Notes under the pieces: generated by a model
The model's input: the letters and a program-made list of their open reading frames with translations, nothing else
What the model was told of the DNA's origin: nothing
Databases searched by the model: none
In this document: positions 26,753 through 34,737 of the stretch, piece by piece
Layout: each line of letters opens with the position of its first letter
How positions within the stretch are numbered: position 1 is the first letter of the stretch
Made by a program: the position numbers and the translations under genes
DNA from: Bacteroidota bacterium
GTDB taxonomy: Bacteria > Bacteroidota > Bacteroidia > Bacteroidales > JAAAOM01
Direction: 5' to 3'
NCBI GenBank assembly: GCA_009908855.1
Contig: JAAAOM010000015.1
Location: forward strand, 1-41,835
Length of the DNA: 41,835 nt

Positions 26753-28429
26753 ATGACAAATACAAAATATACCATCGGGGTAGATTACGGAACCGACTCA
26801 GTAAGATCACTGCTGGTGGATACCTCAACCGGCAAGGAGGTGGCCGATGCAGTATTCTATTATCCACGCTGGAAAGAAGGTAAATATTGTAACCCGGCTA
26901 TCAATCAGTTCCGTCAGCACCCGCTTGATTATATTGAAGGGCTGGAATATACCATTAACGAAGTTGTTCAGAAAGCGGGGCCGGAAATAGCCAACAAGGT
27001 GGTGGCTATATCGGTTGATACAACAGGCTCCACACCTGTAGCGGTAAATCAGCAATCAGTACCATTGGCACTAACCAATGGTTATGAAGAAAACCCAAAC
27101 GCTATGTTTGTTCTTTGGAAAGATCATACAGCCGTTAAGGAAGCGGATGAGATTAATGAAAAAGCAAAAAGCTGGGGCGGCATAGATTATACAATGTTCG
27201 AAGGTGGTATCTACTCATCAGAATGGTTCTGGGCGAAAATTATGCATGTTCTGCGCGAAGATGAAAAAATACGTGATGATGCCTATTCATGGGTTGAGCT
27301 GTGTGACTGGATTCCTGCTTTACTTTGTGGAATTGAGGAAGTGAAATCGATTAAAAGAAGTCGATGCGCAGCCGGCCACAAAGCTATGTGGCATGAGTCA
27401 TGGGGTGGATTGCCATCAGAGGATTTCCTGGTAAAACTGGATCCCCTGTTAAAAGGGCTGAAAGAACGTCTATATGAAAAAACCTATACCGTTGATGAAC
27501 AACAAGGAACCATTTCCAAAGAATGGGCCCAAAAACTGGGACTTCCTGAAAATACAATCATAGGTGTTGGTGCTTTCGATGCCCATTTAGGCGCCATTGG
27601 TGCCGAAATTAAACCCAATTATCTGGTGAAAGTTATGGGAACCTCTACATGCGATATCCTTACCACTCCCAAAGAGGTCATTGGCGATAATTGTGTCCGG
27701 GGTATTTGCGGACAGGTAGACGGATCGGTTCTGCCCGGATTAATGGGCCTCGAAGCCGGCCAGTCAGCTTTTGGCGATGTATACGCATGGTTCAAAAAAA
27801 TGCTTATGTGGCCGGTTAACAATATCATTAAGGATTCCAGCAATATTGACGACCAGACTAAACAAAAACTCATAGAAGAAATTGATGAACAAATCATTGT
27901 GAAATTATCCAATGAAGCCATCAAACTCCCTGTCGGAAAATCCGGTGAGTTGGCCATTGACTGGATGAATGGCCGTCGTACACCCGACGCTAACCAAAAC
28001 CTGAAAGGTGCGATTGCCGGTCTTTCTCTTGGTTCCGATGCACCTCGTATATTCAAAGCCCTGGTTGAAGCTACCGTTTTCGGTTCAAAAGCTATCATGG
28101 ACCGCTTTAAGGATGAAGGCGTGAACATTGAAGGGGTGATTGCCATGGGTGGTGTTGCTATTAAATCGGACCTGGTTATGCAGGTAATGGCCGACGTTTT
28201 CAATAAACCTATTTTGGTTGCTGCTTCCGGACAAGCAGTGGCGTTAGGCTCTGCCATTGCAGCTGCTGTTGCCGGTGGTGTACATGAAAATTTTGAAAAA
28301 GCCAATGAATCGATGGGAGCCGGTTTCACCAAAGAGTATAAGCCAAATCCGGCCAACGTTGAGAAATATCAACATGTTTATGATCAATATATAAAACTTG
28401 GTCGGTTCCTCGAAAAAGAACTCATTTAA
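26753..28429 (+). CDS. araB: Ribulokinase
   Basis: FGGY-family kinase phosphorylating L-ribulose to L-ribulose 5-phosphate with ATP. The 558-residue length is normal. GVDYGTDSVRSLLVDT is the N-terminal phosphate-binding loop, SVDTTGSTPVAV and LWKDHTAVKEADEIN are ribulokinase-specific, and VGAFDAHLGAIGAEI and VMGTSTCDI form the catalytic and adenosine-site regions. It follows araD by 42 bp; the next gene starts at or within 6 bp of its stop. Confidence 0.97.
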   Translation: MTNTKYTIGVDYGTDSVRSLLVDTSTGKEVADAVFYYPRWKEGKYCNPAINQFRQHPLDYIEGLEYTINEVVQKAGPEIANKVVAISVDTTGSTPVAVNQQSVPLALTNGYEENPNAMFVLWKDHTAVKEADEINEKAKSWGGIDYTMFEGGIYSSEWFWAKIMHVLREDEKIRDDAYSWVELCDWIPALLCGIEEVKSIKRSRCAAGHKAMWHESWGGLPSEDFLVKLDPLLKGLKERLYEKTYTVDEQQGTISKEWAQKLGLPENTIIGVGAFDAHLGAIGAEIKPNYLVKVMGTSTCDILTTPKEVIGDNCVRGICGQVDGSVLPGLMGLEAGQSAFGDVYAWFKKMLMWPVNNIIKDSSNIDDQTKQKLIEEIDEQIIVKLSNEAIKLPVGKSGELAIDWMNGRRTPDANQNLKGAIAGLSLGSDAPRIFKALVEATVFGSKAIMDRFKDEGVNIEGVIAMGGVAIKSDLVMQVMADVFNKPILVAASGQAVALGSAIAAAVAGGVHENFEKANESMGAGFTKEYKPNPANVEKYQHVYDQYIKLGRFLEKELI

Positions 28430-28435
28430 ATGCAT

Positions 28436-29569
28436 ATGAAAAATTATTTGTATTCCCTGATATTACTTTTGTTCATTGGATGTCAGGCAAGCACATACGA
28501 TAAGAAATTATCAGTGAAATACCTTGAAAAAGAGAAATTTGACACCGTAATTGACGGAAAAAACGTCAGTCTTTATAAACTTCAGAATAAAAACGGAATA
28601 GAGGTATATTTGACCAATTACGGAGCCCGCATAGTAGCCATCATTACACCAGATAAAAACGGTGAAATGGAAGATATCGTGTTAGGTTTCGATAATATTG
28701 AAGCCTACCTGAATGACCCTATGTACCTTGGCTGCATTGTTGGTCGTTATGCCAATCGGATTGATGAAGGTAAATTCACATTGGATGGTGAAGAATATTC
28801 ATTGTTTATCAACAATTCCCCTAACTCTTTGCATGGAGGAGAAGATGGGTTTGACAAAAAAGTATGGGATACCAGACAGGAAGGTAATATATTAAAGTTG
28901 TCCTATCTTTCACCCGATGAACAGGAAGGATACCCCGGTAATTTAGAAGTGGAAGTCGTTTATACATTAACGGAAGATAACACCTTAATACTGGATTATG
29001 CTGCAACTACAGATGAAACCACCGTTATAAACCTTACCAACCATGCTTACTTCAATTTAGATGGAGAAGGTGATTCAACCATCCTCGACCATAGCTTGAT
29101 GATCAATGCCGATTATTACACACCAGTGGATAGTACGCTGATACCAACCGGAAACATTGTAGAAGTTAAGGGAACACCCTTGGATTTCAGAGAGACTAAG
29201 AAAATTGGTCGGGATATAGCTGAAAATCATATCCAACTTGAATATGGCATGGGCTACGACCATAATTGGGTATTAAATAAAGATTCAGCTGGTGATACTA
29301 CTTCGGCAGCTATTCTTTCAGATCAATCAACAGGCCGTGTCATTGAAGTCCTAACTACCAAACCCGGTATACAATTCTATAGCGGTAATTTCATGGATGG
29401 TAGCGTTGTGGGTAAAGCTGATAAAGCCTATACATTCCGGTCAGGTGTAGCACTGGAAGCACAGCATTTTCCCGATTCGCCGAATCAACCTAACTTTCCT
29501 TCTACAGTTTTACACCCTGGAGACAAATATACCCAATCTACAATATGGAAGTTTATGGTTGATCAATAA
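28436..29569 (+). CDS. galM: Aldose 1-epimerase (mutarotase), lipoprotein
   Basis: Interconverts alpha and beta anomers of aldoses, supplying the anomer preferred by transport or isomerase steps. Catalytic region shows NSLHGGEDGFDKKVWD, EGYPGNLEVEV, NLTNHAYFNLDG (His) and YDHNWVL, with the base Glu in SGVALEAQHFPDSPN. The N-terminus is a lipoprotein signal, LLLFIGC, with Cys at residue 16 counted from the ATG at 28436; an ATG at 28430, immediately after the araB stop, would add two residues. A lipidated epimerase would act outside the cytoplasm, before uptake. It closes the catabolic part of the arabinose operon. Confidence 0.93.
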   Translation: MKNYLYSLILLLFIGCQASTYDKKLSVKYLEKEKFDTVIDGKNVSLYKLQNKNGIEVYLTNYGARIVAIITPDKNGEMEDIVLGFDNIEAYLNDPMYLGCIVGRYANRIDEGKFTLDGEEYSLFINNSPNSLHGGEDGFDKKVWDTRQEGNILKLSYLSPDEQEGYPGNLEVEVVYTLTEDNTLILDYAATTDETTVINLTNHAYFNLDGEGDSTILDHSLMINADYYTPVDSTLIPTGNIVEVKGTPLDFRETKKIGRDIAENHIQLEYGMGYDHNWVLNKDSAGDTTSAAILSDQSTGRVIEVLTTKPGIQFYSGNFMDGSVVGKADKAYTFRSGVALEAQHFPDSPNQPNFPSTVLHPGDKYTQSTIWKFMVDQ

Positions 29570-29592
29570 ACGGACAGATAATTGACTGCGTT

Positions 29593-29617
29593 AAAATAAA
29601 TTAACGGGATTTATTTT
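29593..29617. promoter_or_regulatory. Inverted repeat just upstream of araR
   Basis: AAAATAAAT (29593-29601) and ATTTATTTT (29609-29617) are 9-bp arms with a 7-bp spacer, ending 6 bp before the araR ATG. It could be an autoregulatory operator or an RNA hairpin; its sequence differs from the arabinose-promoter palindrome. Confidence 0.4.
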
Positions 29618-29623
29618 TACATT

Positions 29624-30307
29624 ATGTCTCATCCTCAATACAAACATCAGCATCAATATCTTGCTGTCGACTGTGTTATTTTTGGTTATGAAAATGGACA
29701 ATTAAAGCTTTTGTCGGCCAAACGCAAGTTTGAGCCTGCAATGGATCAATGGTCGCTAATGGGTGGTTGGGTTAGAATGGACGAAACGGTAGAACAAGCA
29801 GCCATAAGAGTACTTTTTCAAATAACAGGTTTACGAGATATCTATCTCGAGCAGGTTCAGGTGTTTTCCCAACCTCAACGTGATCCTGGCGGGAGAGTGG
29901 TTAGTATCGTTTTTTATGCCATGATTCCAACTGATCAACATGATAAATCACTTGTGCATGAACATGAAGCCGTATGGTTTAACCTTCCTGATAAGCCCAA
30001 GTTAATATTTGACCATGACCAGATGGTTGAATTTGCACACGAAAAACTAAAACAAAAAGCCAGTTATGAATTAATCGGTGCTGATTTACTTCCGGAAAAA
30101 TTTACCATACTTCAATTACGTCTATTATATGAAGCAGTTTTCCAACGTGAATTCGACCCCGGTAATTTTCGTAAAAAAGTGCTTTCACTGAAGGTACTGG
30201 AACGATTAAACGATAAAAACACAAATGAATCCAAAAAAGGAGCGTATTATTTTCGGTTTATAACTAAAACAGAGGCTTTGATCAAGGAACGAATCGTGAA
30301 AATTTAA
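29624..30307 (+). CDS. araR: Nudix-domain transcriptional regulator of arabinose use (AraR, NrtR-like)
   Basis: A 227-residue protein with an N-terminal Nudix fold (residues ~8-145) and a C-terminal winged helix (~150-227: LLPEKFTILQLRLLYEAVFQREFDPGNFRKKVL). The Nudix box, expected as GX5EX7REUXEEXGU, appears as GGWVRMDETVEQAAIRVLFQITGL: the catalytic REUXEE glutamates are lost, which suits a sugar-sensing repressor rather than a hydrolase. The architecture and the C-terminal DNA-binding part match the NrtR/AraR group known from Bacteroides. Downstream position in the arabinose operon (54 bp after galM) and the palindrome at the operon promoter support this role. Confidence 0.9.
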   Translation: MSHPQYKHQHQYLAVDCVIFGYENGQLKLLSAKRKFEPAMDQWSLMGGWVRMDETVEQAAIRVLFQITGLRDIYLEQVQVFSQPQRDPGGRVVSIVFYAMIPTDQHDKSLVHEHEAVWFNLPDKPKLIFDHDQMVEFAHEKLKQKASYELIGADLLPEKFTILQLRLLYEAVFQREFDPGNFRKKVLSLKVLERLNDKNTNESKKGAYYFRFITKTEALIKERIVKI

Positions 30308-30358
30308 GACAACAGGAAGTCAAGGGTTTTTGAGATTAACTTATTTTTTTTCGCCATG

Positions 30359-30384
30359 TATGGACGCAATGTATTGCGCCCATA
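30359..30384. repeat. Near-perfect palindrome resembling an intergenic REP element
   Basis: TATGG-A-CGCAAT-GT-ATTGCG-C-CCATA forms a long hairpin with one A/C mismatch. A run of eight T precedes it on the plus strand, so it is not a classical terminator in either direction. The ATTGCGCCCATA core resembles dispersed short palindromic repeats; only one copy is present in this window. Confidence 0.45.
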
Positions 30385-30410
30385 CGCTGCATTACTGACA
30401 CGCAATTTGC

Positions 30411-30971
30411 TTACCCCTCTTTACTCATCTTTTTTTCTTTCATTTCCATCATTTTTTCCATCAGGTCAGGTACTTTCTCAAAAATGGTGTCCAATCCCTT
30501 TTTTCCGCCTGCCGGAACAAATGACAATTCATCTCCTTTCGCAACCAAAAAGCCAACTGGTGCAATACCCACACCAGCGCCTGCGCCAGTCCCTTTTCCT
30601 TTGCCGGCATTCTTTGTAGTCTGCTCACCTTCTTCTGATCCACTGCCAAAACCAATACCAATTTTTATAACCGGTTTTCGATGCTTCGATTTTTGCGGTT
30701 TTTCAACATTTTCGTTCTTCGGTTTCGGTTTCTTTGTTGATTTTTTGGATGTACGGGTTAACCATTTCATCGGCCTCAATTTAAACCAGAGAAAAAGAAC
30801 CCTTACCCATAAATACCCAACATCACCATCGGGCTTATACTGAATAGAAAACAATATTCGGTTTCTGATTTTATAGTAATTAGCGTCAGTATGTACGATC
30901 AGTTCAAGGGGAACCAACAAAAACGCCAGTAAGAAAATAAGTAATATGCCAACTATTATTAGGAGCCACAT
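30411..30971 (-). CDS. Membrane protein: apparent DUF2953 N-terminus fused to GerW/YtfJ-like C-terminus
   Basis: A 186-residue protein. Residues 1-70 comprise a membrane helix and VPLELIVHTDANYYKIRNRILFSIQYKPD, resembling the start of DUF2953 (YtfI) proteins. A Lys/Pro-rich linker (~72-105) follows. Residues 106-180 (IKIGIGFGSGSEEG, then glycine-rich KGKGTGAGAGVGIAPVGFLVAKGDELSFVP, ending IFEKVPDLMEKM) match the C-terminal part of GerW/YtfJ-family proteins. The N-terminal part of a normal GerW domain and the rest of DUF2953 appear missing. In Firmicutes these two families are encoded by neighbouring genes, so an in-frame fusion is plausible. Function in this organism is unknown. Confidence 0.72.
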   Translation of the reverse strand: MWLLIIVGILLIFLLAFLLVPLELIVHTDANYYKIRNRILFSIQYKPDGDVGYLWVRVLFLWFKLRPMKWLTRTSKKSTKKPKPKNENVEKPQKSKHRKPVIKIGIGFGSGSEEGEQTTKNAGKGKGTGAGAGVGIAPVGFLVAKGDELSFVPAGGKKGLDTIFEKVPDLMEKMMEMKEKKMSKEG

Positions 30972-30999
30972 AGTATAACTTCGATTAAAATAACGAATA

Positions 31000-31007
31000 C
31001 AAATCTA
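31000..31007 (-). promoter_or_regulatory. Candidate -7 element for the DUF2953-GerW gene
   Basis: Reads TAGATTTG on the minus strand, an exact TAnnTTTG match 28 bp upstream of the ATG at 30971. No -33 at the usual distance. Confidence 0.4.
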
Positions 31008-31194
31008 CTATGTAGCTAACCTGAAGTGAATAACCAATAGGTAAACCATAATGGATTTATGGATAAATGGAATCAGAAAAAGGTAAAATGCCATTTTAAT
31101 GGGTAATATCGTCCGTACAATCATTTACCGATGAAATGGGACAATTACCGTTTAAAAGCAGGTTACCAAACAAATAGTTTGAAATTCATAAATC

Positions 31195-31210
31195 CATCCT
31201 TTTTAGGATG
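31195..31210 (-). terminator. Weak hairpin after thiL
   Basis: CATCCT-TTTT-AGGATG is a perfect 6-bp stem with a 4-nt loop, 15 bp past the thiL stop. On the minus strand it is followed by GATTTATG, only a weak U-run, so termination is uncertain. Confidence 0.4.
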
Positions 31211-31225
31211 ATCAGGTGATATCTT

Positions 31226-32266
31226 CTATGCTTCTTCCTCCCGAAAACCATCCCATCCCTGGGCTTTCAATTCAATGGGCGATCCCTGTCCCGGAATTAA
31301 ATAGTAACCTTCGTCTTTAGCGGCCATATACCCAATGATGTGGATTCCCTCCTGTTGGCTTAAGGTGTCAAAATCGCTTATTTTGGCCGTAAATAGCAGT
31401 TCATAATCCTCACCGCCATGCAGTGCAGCAACAATAGGCTCCATGTTAAACTCCTGGGCCATCAATCCGGTTTCTCCATCAATTGGTATCTTATCGGCAT
31501 AAATTTTACATCCTAAACCTGATTGGTTACAAATGTGCAGAATTTCAGATGAGAGCCCATCCGAAATATCAATCATGGAGGTAGGTAAAATATTCAATTC
31601 ACTTAACTTCTCAACAATATCTTTTCGGGCTTCCGGTTTAAGCTGACGCTCCAGCACATAATCATGGCCTTCCATGTCGGGCTGTACATCCGGATTGTCC
31701 TGAAAAACTTTTTTCTCGCGCTCCAATAATTGCAAACCCATGTAGGCTGCTCCGAGATCACCACTCACACAAATTAAATCGTTTTCCCCGGCTCCGCTTC
31801 GATAAGTGATTTTTTTGTCATCAACCGTTCCCAATGCTGTGATGCTCAAATTAAGTCCGGTTAGTGAACTTGTAATATCGCCACCTACCAGGTCGACCTT
31901 GTATTTTTCGCATGCCAGCCTTATACCTGAATATAATTCTTCTATCCACTCGTTTGTGAATTTTTTAGAAATGGCCATGGAAACAACAATTTGCGTTGCT
32001 GTTCCATTCATTGCATAGATATCCGAAAGGTTGCTAATCACCGCCTTGTAACCCAAATGCTTCAAAGGTGTATACATCAGGTTAAAATGTATCCCCTCCG
32101 TTAACATATCGGTGGTTACTACAACAAACTGGTTGTCGAATTTTAAAACGGCTGCATCATCCCCCACACCTTTTACGGTGGAAGTATGCTGTAATACAAG
32201 TCCTTCGGTTAGTGAATTTATTAAACCAAACTCGCCTATATTTGTTATCTTTGTGTCTTCGCTCAT
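31226..32266 (-). CDS. thiL: Thiamine-monophosphate kinase
   Basis: ATP-dependent kinase that makes thiamine diphosphate from thiamine monophosphate in the final step of the pathway. The 346-residue length is normal. The N-terminal GEFGLINSL, VGDDAAVLKF and VTTDMLTEGIHFNLMYTPLKHLGYKA segments hold the conserved Asp residues that coordinate Mg and phosphate; DLVGGDITSS and VSGDLGAAYMGLQLL follow, and the C-terminal part has ISDGLSSEILHIC and ALHGGEDYELLFT, all ThiL signatures. No other thi gene is nearby. It diverges from the SUF operon. Confidence 0.94.
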   Translation of the reverse strand: MSEDTKITNIGEFGLINSLTEGLVLQHTSTVKGVGDDAAVLKFDNQFVVVTTDMLTEGIHFNLMYTPLKHLGYKAVISNLSDIYAMNGTATQIVVSMAISKKFTNEWIEELYSGIRLACEKYKVDLVGGDITSSLTGLNLSITALGTVDDKKITYRSGAGENDLICVSGDLGAAYMGLQLLEREKKVFQDNPDVQPDMEGHDYVLERQLKPEARKDIVEKLSELNILPTSMIDISDGLSSEILHICNQSGLGCKIYADKIPIDGETGLMAQEFNMEPIVAALHGGEDYELLFTAKISDFDTLSQQEGIHIIGYMAAKDEGYYLIPGQGSPIELKAQGWDGFREEEA

Positions 32267-32333
32267 ATAAAATTCATGTTTTATTCAGGGCATTTGAAAG
32301 GGCAAATATCATTATAAATCCATTGGATTTTTG

Positions 32334-32341
32334 TACATTTG
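32334..32341 (+). promoter_or_regulatory. -7 promoter element of the SUF operon
   Basis: TACATTTG matches TAnnTTTG exactly and lies 3 bp before the 23-bp inverted repeat. The predicted start of transcription, about 7 bp downstream, would fall inside that repeat. No clear -33 TTTG is seen at 17-23 bp. Confidence 0.55.
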
Positions 32342-32344
32342 CAA

Positions 32345-32367
32345 TTATTTAGAAACATTCTAAATAA
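32345..32367. promoter_or_regulatory. Perfect 10+3+10 inverted repeat, candidate SUF-operon operator
   Basis: Arms TTATTTAGAA (32345-32354) and TTCTAAATAA (32358-32367) are perfect complements with a 3-bp spacer, placed on the predicted transcription start of sufB and 40 bp before its ATG. The size and symmetry suit a dimeric iron- or Fe-S-responsive regulator (Fur/DtxR-like or Rrf2-type); which one is not determinable here. Confidence 0.65.
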
Positions 32368-32406
32368 CAAAAAATAAAGAATTGAAAATATTAAAAGACG
32401 GGTTAT

Positions 32407-33855
32407 ATGATGAATGATCAAGATAAAGTGCTTAAGGAAGTTACCCAGTCGGACTATAAATTTGGCTTTACATCGAACATCGAGACAGAGTCGCTGCCGA
32501 AAGGACTGAATGAAGAGGTGATTAGATTAATATCGGAAAAGAAAAATGAGCCTGAGTTTATGCTCGAGTTCCGATTAAAAGCATATAGAAATTGGCTAAA
32601 AATGAAAACCCCACAGTGGGCTCATTTAAAAATACCTGAAATTGACTATCAGGACATAATATATTATGCAGCACCCAAACAAAAAGCCAAACCATCCAGC
32701 CTGGATGAAGTAGACCCCGAGTTGCTGGATACCTTTAACAGGCTGGGTATTCCCCTGGAAGAACAAAAACATCTTTCAGGAGTTGCAGTAGACGCCGTAC
32801 TGGATAGTACTTCTGTTAAAACAACCTTTAAGGAAACACTGGCCGAAAAAGGAATCATTTTTTGCTCCTTCGCTGAAGCCGTGCAGGAACATCCTGATTT
32901 GGTTAAAAAATACATGGGAACAGTTGTGCCGGCCGGAGATAACTATTTTGCTGCTTTGAATTCGGCTGTATTCAGCGACGGATCGTTTTGTTATATTCCG
33001 AAAGGGGTGCGTTGCCCTATGGAATTATCAACCTACTTCCGGATAAACGCAGCCAATACCGGGCAATTTGAACGTACACTAATTATTGCCGAAGATGATA
33101 GCTACGTGAGTTATCTGGAAGGTTGTACCGCCCCTATGCGTGATGAAAATCAGCTTCACGCAGCTGTGGTTGAAATTGTCGCGCTTGAAAATGCGGAAGT
33201 GAAATATTCCACCGTGCAAAACTGGTATCCGGGTGATAAAAACGGTAAAGGTGGTATTTACAATTTTGTTACCAAGCGTGGCATGTGTAAAGGAAACAAC
33301 TCAAAAATCTCCTGGACACAAGTTGAAACCGGCTCGGCCATTACCTGGAAATACCCGAGTTGCATATTAAGAGGCGATAATTCAGTGGGTGAATTTTACA
33401 GCGTGGCTGTAACCAACAACCACCAACAGGCTGATACAGGTACCAAAATGACGCACATTGGTAAAAACACCAAAAGCACCATTATTTCCAAGGGCATATC
33501 AGCCGGCCAAAGTAACAATAGTTACCGTGGTTTGGTGAAAGTGATGAAAAATGCCGAAAATGCACGGAATTTCTCTCAGTGCGATTCCTTGCTTATGGGA
33601 GATAAATGCGGCGCGCATACATTCCCATACCTTGAAATTGATAATAAATCGGCCATCATCGAGCACGAGGCAACCACCTCAAAAATTGGTGAAGACCAGA
33701 TATTTTACTGCAATCAACGTGGTATTGACACCGAAGCAGCCATTGGATTGATTGTGAACGGGTATGCCAAAGAAGTACTGAATAAACTGCCGATGGAATT
33801 TGCCGTTGAAGCTCAAAAACTGTTACAAATTACACTTGAAGGCAGTGTTGGATAA
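32407..33855 (+). CDS. sufB: Fe-S cluster assembly scaffold SufB
   Basis: Subunit of the cytoplasmic SufBC2D complex on which Fe-S clusters are built. The 482-residue length fits SufB. Diagnostic stretches are [71 protein letters not shown], and the C-terminal [34 protein letters not shown] with the conserved Cys and Glu of the core beta-helix. The start is ATG 32407 (or ATG 32410 one codon on). It is the first gene of the SUF operon; 114 bp separate it from sufC. Confidence 0.97.
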   Translation: MMNDQDKVLKEVTQSDYKFGFTSNIETESLPKGLNEEVIRLISEKKNEPEFMLEFRLKAYRNWLKMKTPQWAHLKIPEIDYQDIIYYAAPKQKAKPSSLDEVDPELLDTFNRLGIPLEEQKHLSGVAVDAVLDSTSVKTTFKETLAEKGIIFCSFAEAVQEHPDLVKKYMGTVVPAGDNYFAALNSAVFSDGSFCYIPKGVRCPMELSTYFRINAANTGQFERTLIIAEDDSYVSYLEGCTAPMRDENQLHAAVVEIVALENAEVKYSTVQNWYPGDKNGKGGIYNFVTKRGMCKGNNSKISWTQVETGSAITWKYPSCILRGDNSVGEFYSVAVTNNHQQADTGTKMTHIGKNTKSTIISKGISAGQSNNSYRGLVKVMKNAENARNFSQCDSLLMGDKCGAHTFPYLEIDNKSAIIEHEATTSKIGEDQIFYCNQRGIDTEAAIGLIVNGYAKEVLNKLPMEFAVEAQKLLQITLEGSVG

Positions 33856-33892
33856 TAGATTAAAATCATTTTATTAATACAATAATTGAAAT

Positions 33893-33929
33893 CAGGAATT
33901 AAGATGGGGGTTTACCGACTTAATTCTTG
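33893..33929 (+). other. Intercistronic hairpin between sufB and sufC
   Basis: CAGGAATTAAG (33893-33903) and CTTAATTCTTG (33919-33929) form an 11-bp stem with a single G-U wobble and a 15-nt loop. No U-run follows directly, so it is more likely an mRNA processing or stability element, or a leaky attenuator, than a terminator. Confidence 0.6.
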
Positions 33930-33969
33930 TTTAGGGGAATAAATAAAAATTATTTAAAGCATAGCGAAG

Positions 33970-34722
33970 ATGTTAAAAATTAAAGAACTATACGTTACGA
34001 TAAATGATCAGGAGATATTAAAAGGCATTAACCTTGAAGTAAATCCGGGTGAGTTGCATGCCATTATGGGGCCCAACGGATCAGGAAAAAGTACGCTGGC
34101 TTCTGTACTGGCCGGACGCGAGGAAGTGAATGTTACCAGTGGTTCTATTGAATATAACGGAGAAGATTTGCTGGAGATGGACCCGGAAGAACGGGCACAC
34201 AAAGGTGTATTTCTCGGATTCCAGTATCCGGTAGAGATTCCCGGTGTATCCATGGTGAATTTCATGAAAACAGCTGTAAATGAACAACGTAAGCAGCGGG
34301 GTATGGAAGAATTATCAGCCAGTGATTTTCTAAAACTGATGCGTGAGAAATCAGAGTTTGTAGGTTTAAAAAACAATTTGACTAACCGTGCGGTAAACGA
34401 AGGATTCTCAGGCGGAGAGAAAAAAAGGAACGAAATATTCCAAATGGCCATGCTCGATCCTGCGCTTTCAATACTGGACGAAACCGATTCCGGACTCGAT
34501 ATTGATGCACTTAAAGCGGTTGCCAATGGTGTAAACAAACTGAAAAGAAAAGACAATGCAACCGTTGTAATTACACATTACCAGCGGTTATTGGATTATA
34601 TCATTCCTGATTTTGTGCATGTACTATATAAAGGAAAAATTGTAAAATCAAGTGATAAAAGCCTTGCTCTTGAACTGGAGGAAAAAGGATACGATTGGTT
34701 AGAAAAAGAAGTTGAAGTGTAA
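33970..34722 (+). CDS. sufC: Fe-S cluster assembly ATPase SufC
   Basis: ABC-type ATPase of the SufBC2D complex. The 250-residue length matches the family. Walker A is GPNGSGKST near residues 36-44, the signature is FSGGEKKRNEIFQMA, and Walker B is LSILDETDSGLDID, with the Glu and the SufC-specific DSGLD. C-terminal ITHYQRLLDYIIPDFVHVLYKG is also typical. It is 15 bp upstream of sufD. Confidence 0.97.
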   Translation: MLKIKELYVTINDQEILKGINLEVNPGELHAIMGPNGSGKSTLASVLAGREEVNVTSGSIEYNGEDLLEMDPEERAHKGVFLGFQYPVEIPGVSMVNFMKTAVNEQRKQRGMEELSASDFLKLMREKSEFVGLKNNLTNRAVNEGFSGGEKKRNEIFQMAMLDPALSILDETDSGLDIDALKAVANGVNKLKRKDNATVVITHYQRLLDYIIPDFVHVLYKGKIVKSSDKSLALELEEKGYDWLEKEVEV

Positions 34723-34737
34723 TTTAAATCAGAGCAA

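Noticed and set aside
27619-28356. A 245-codon frame antisense to araB
   Set aside because: araB on the plus strand has complete ribulokinase motifs; the antisense frame is a codon-bias shadow.
34008-34556. A 182-codon frame antisense to sufC
   Set aside because: Shadow of sufC, which has Walker A, signature and Walker B motifs.
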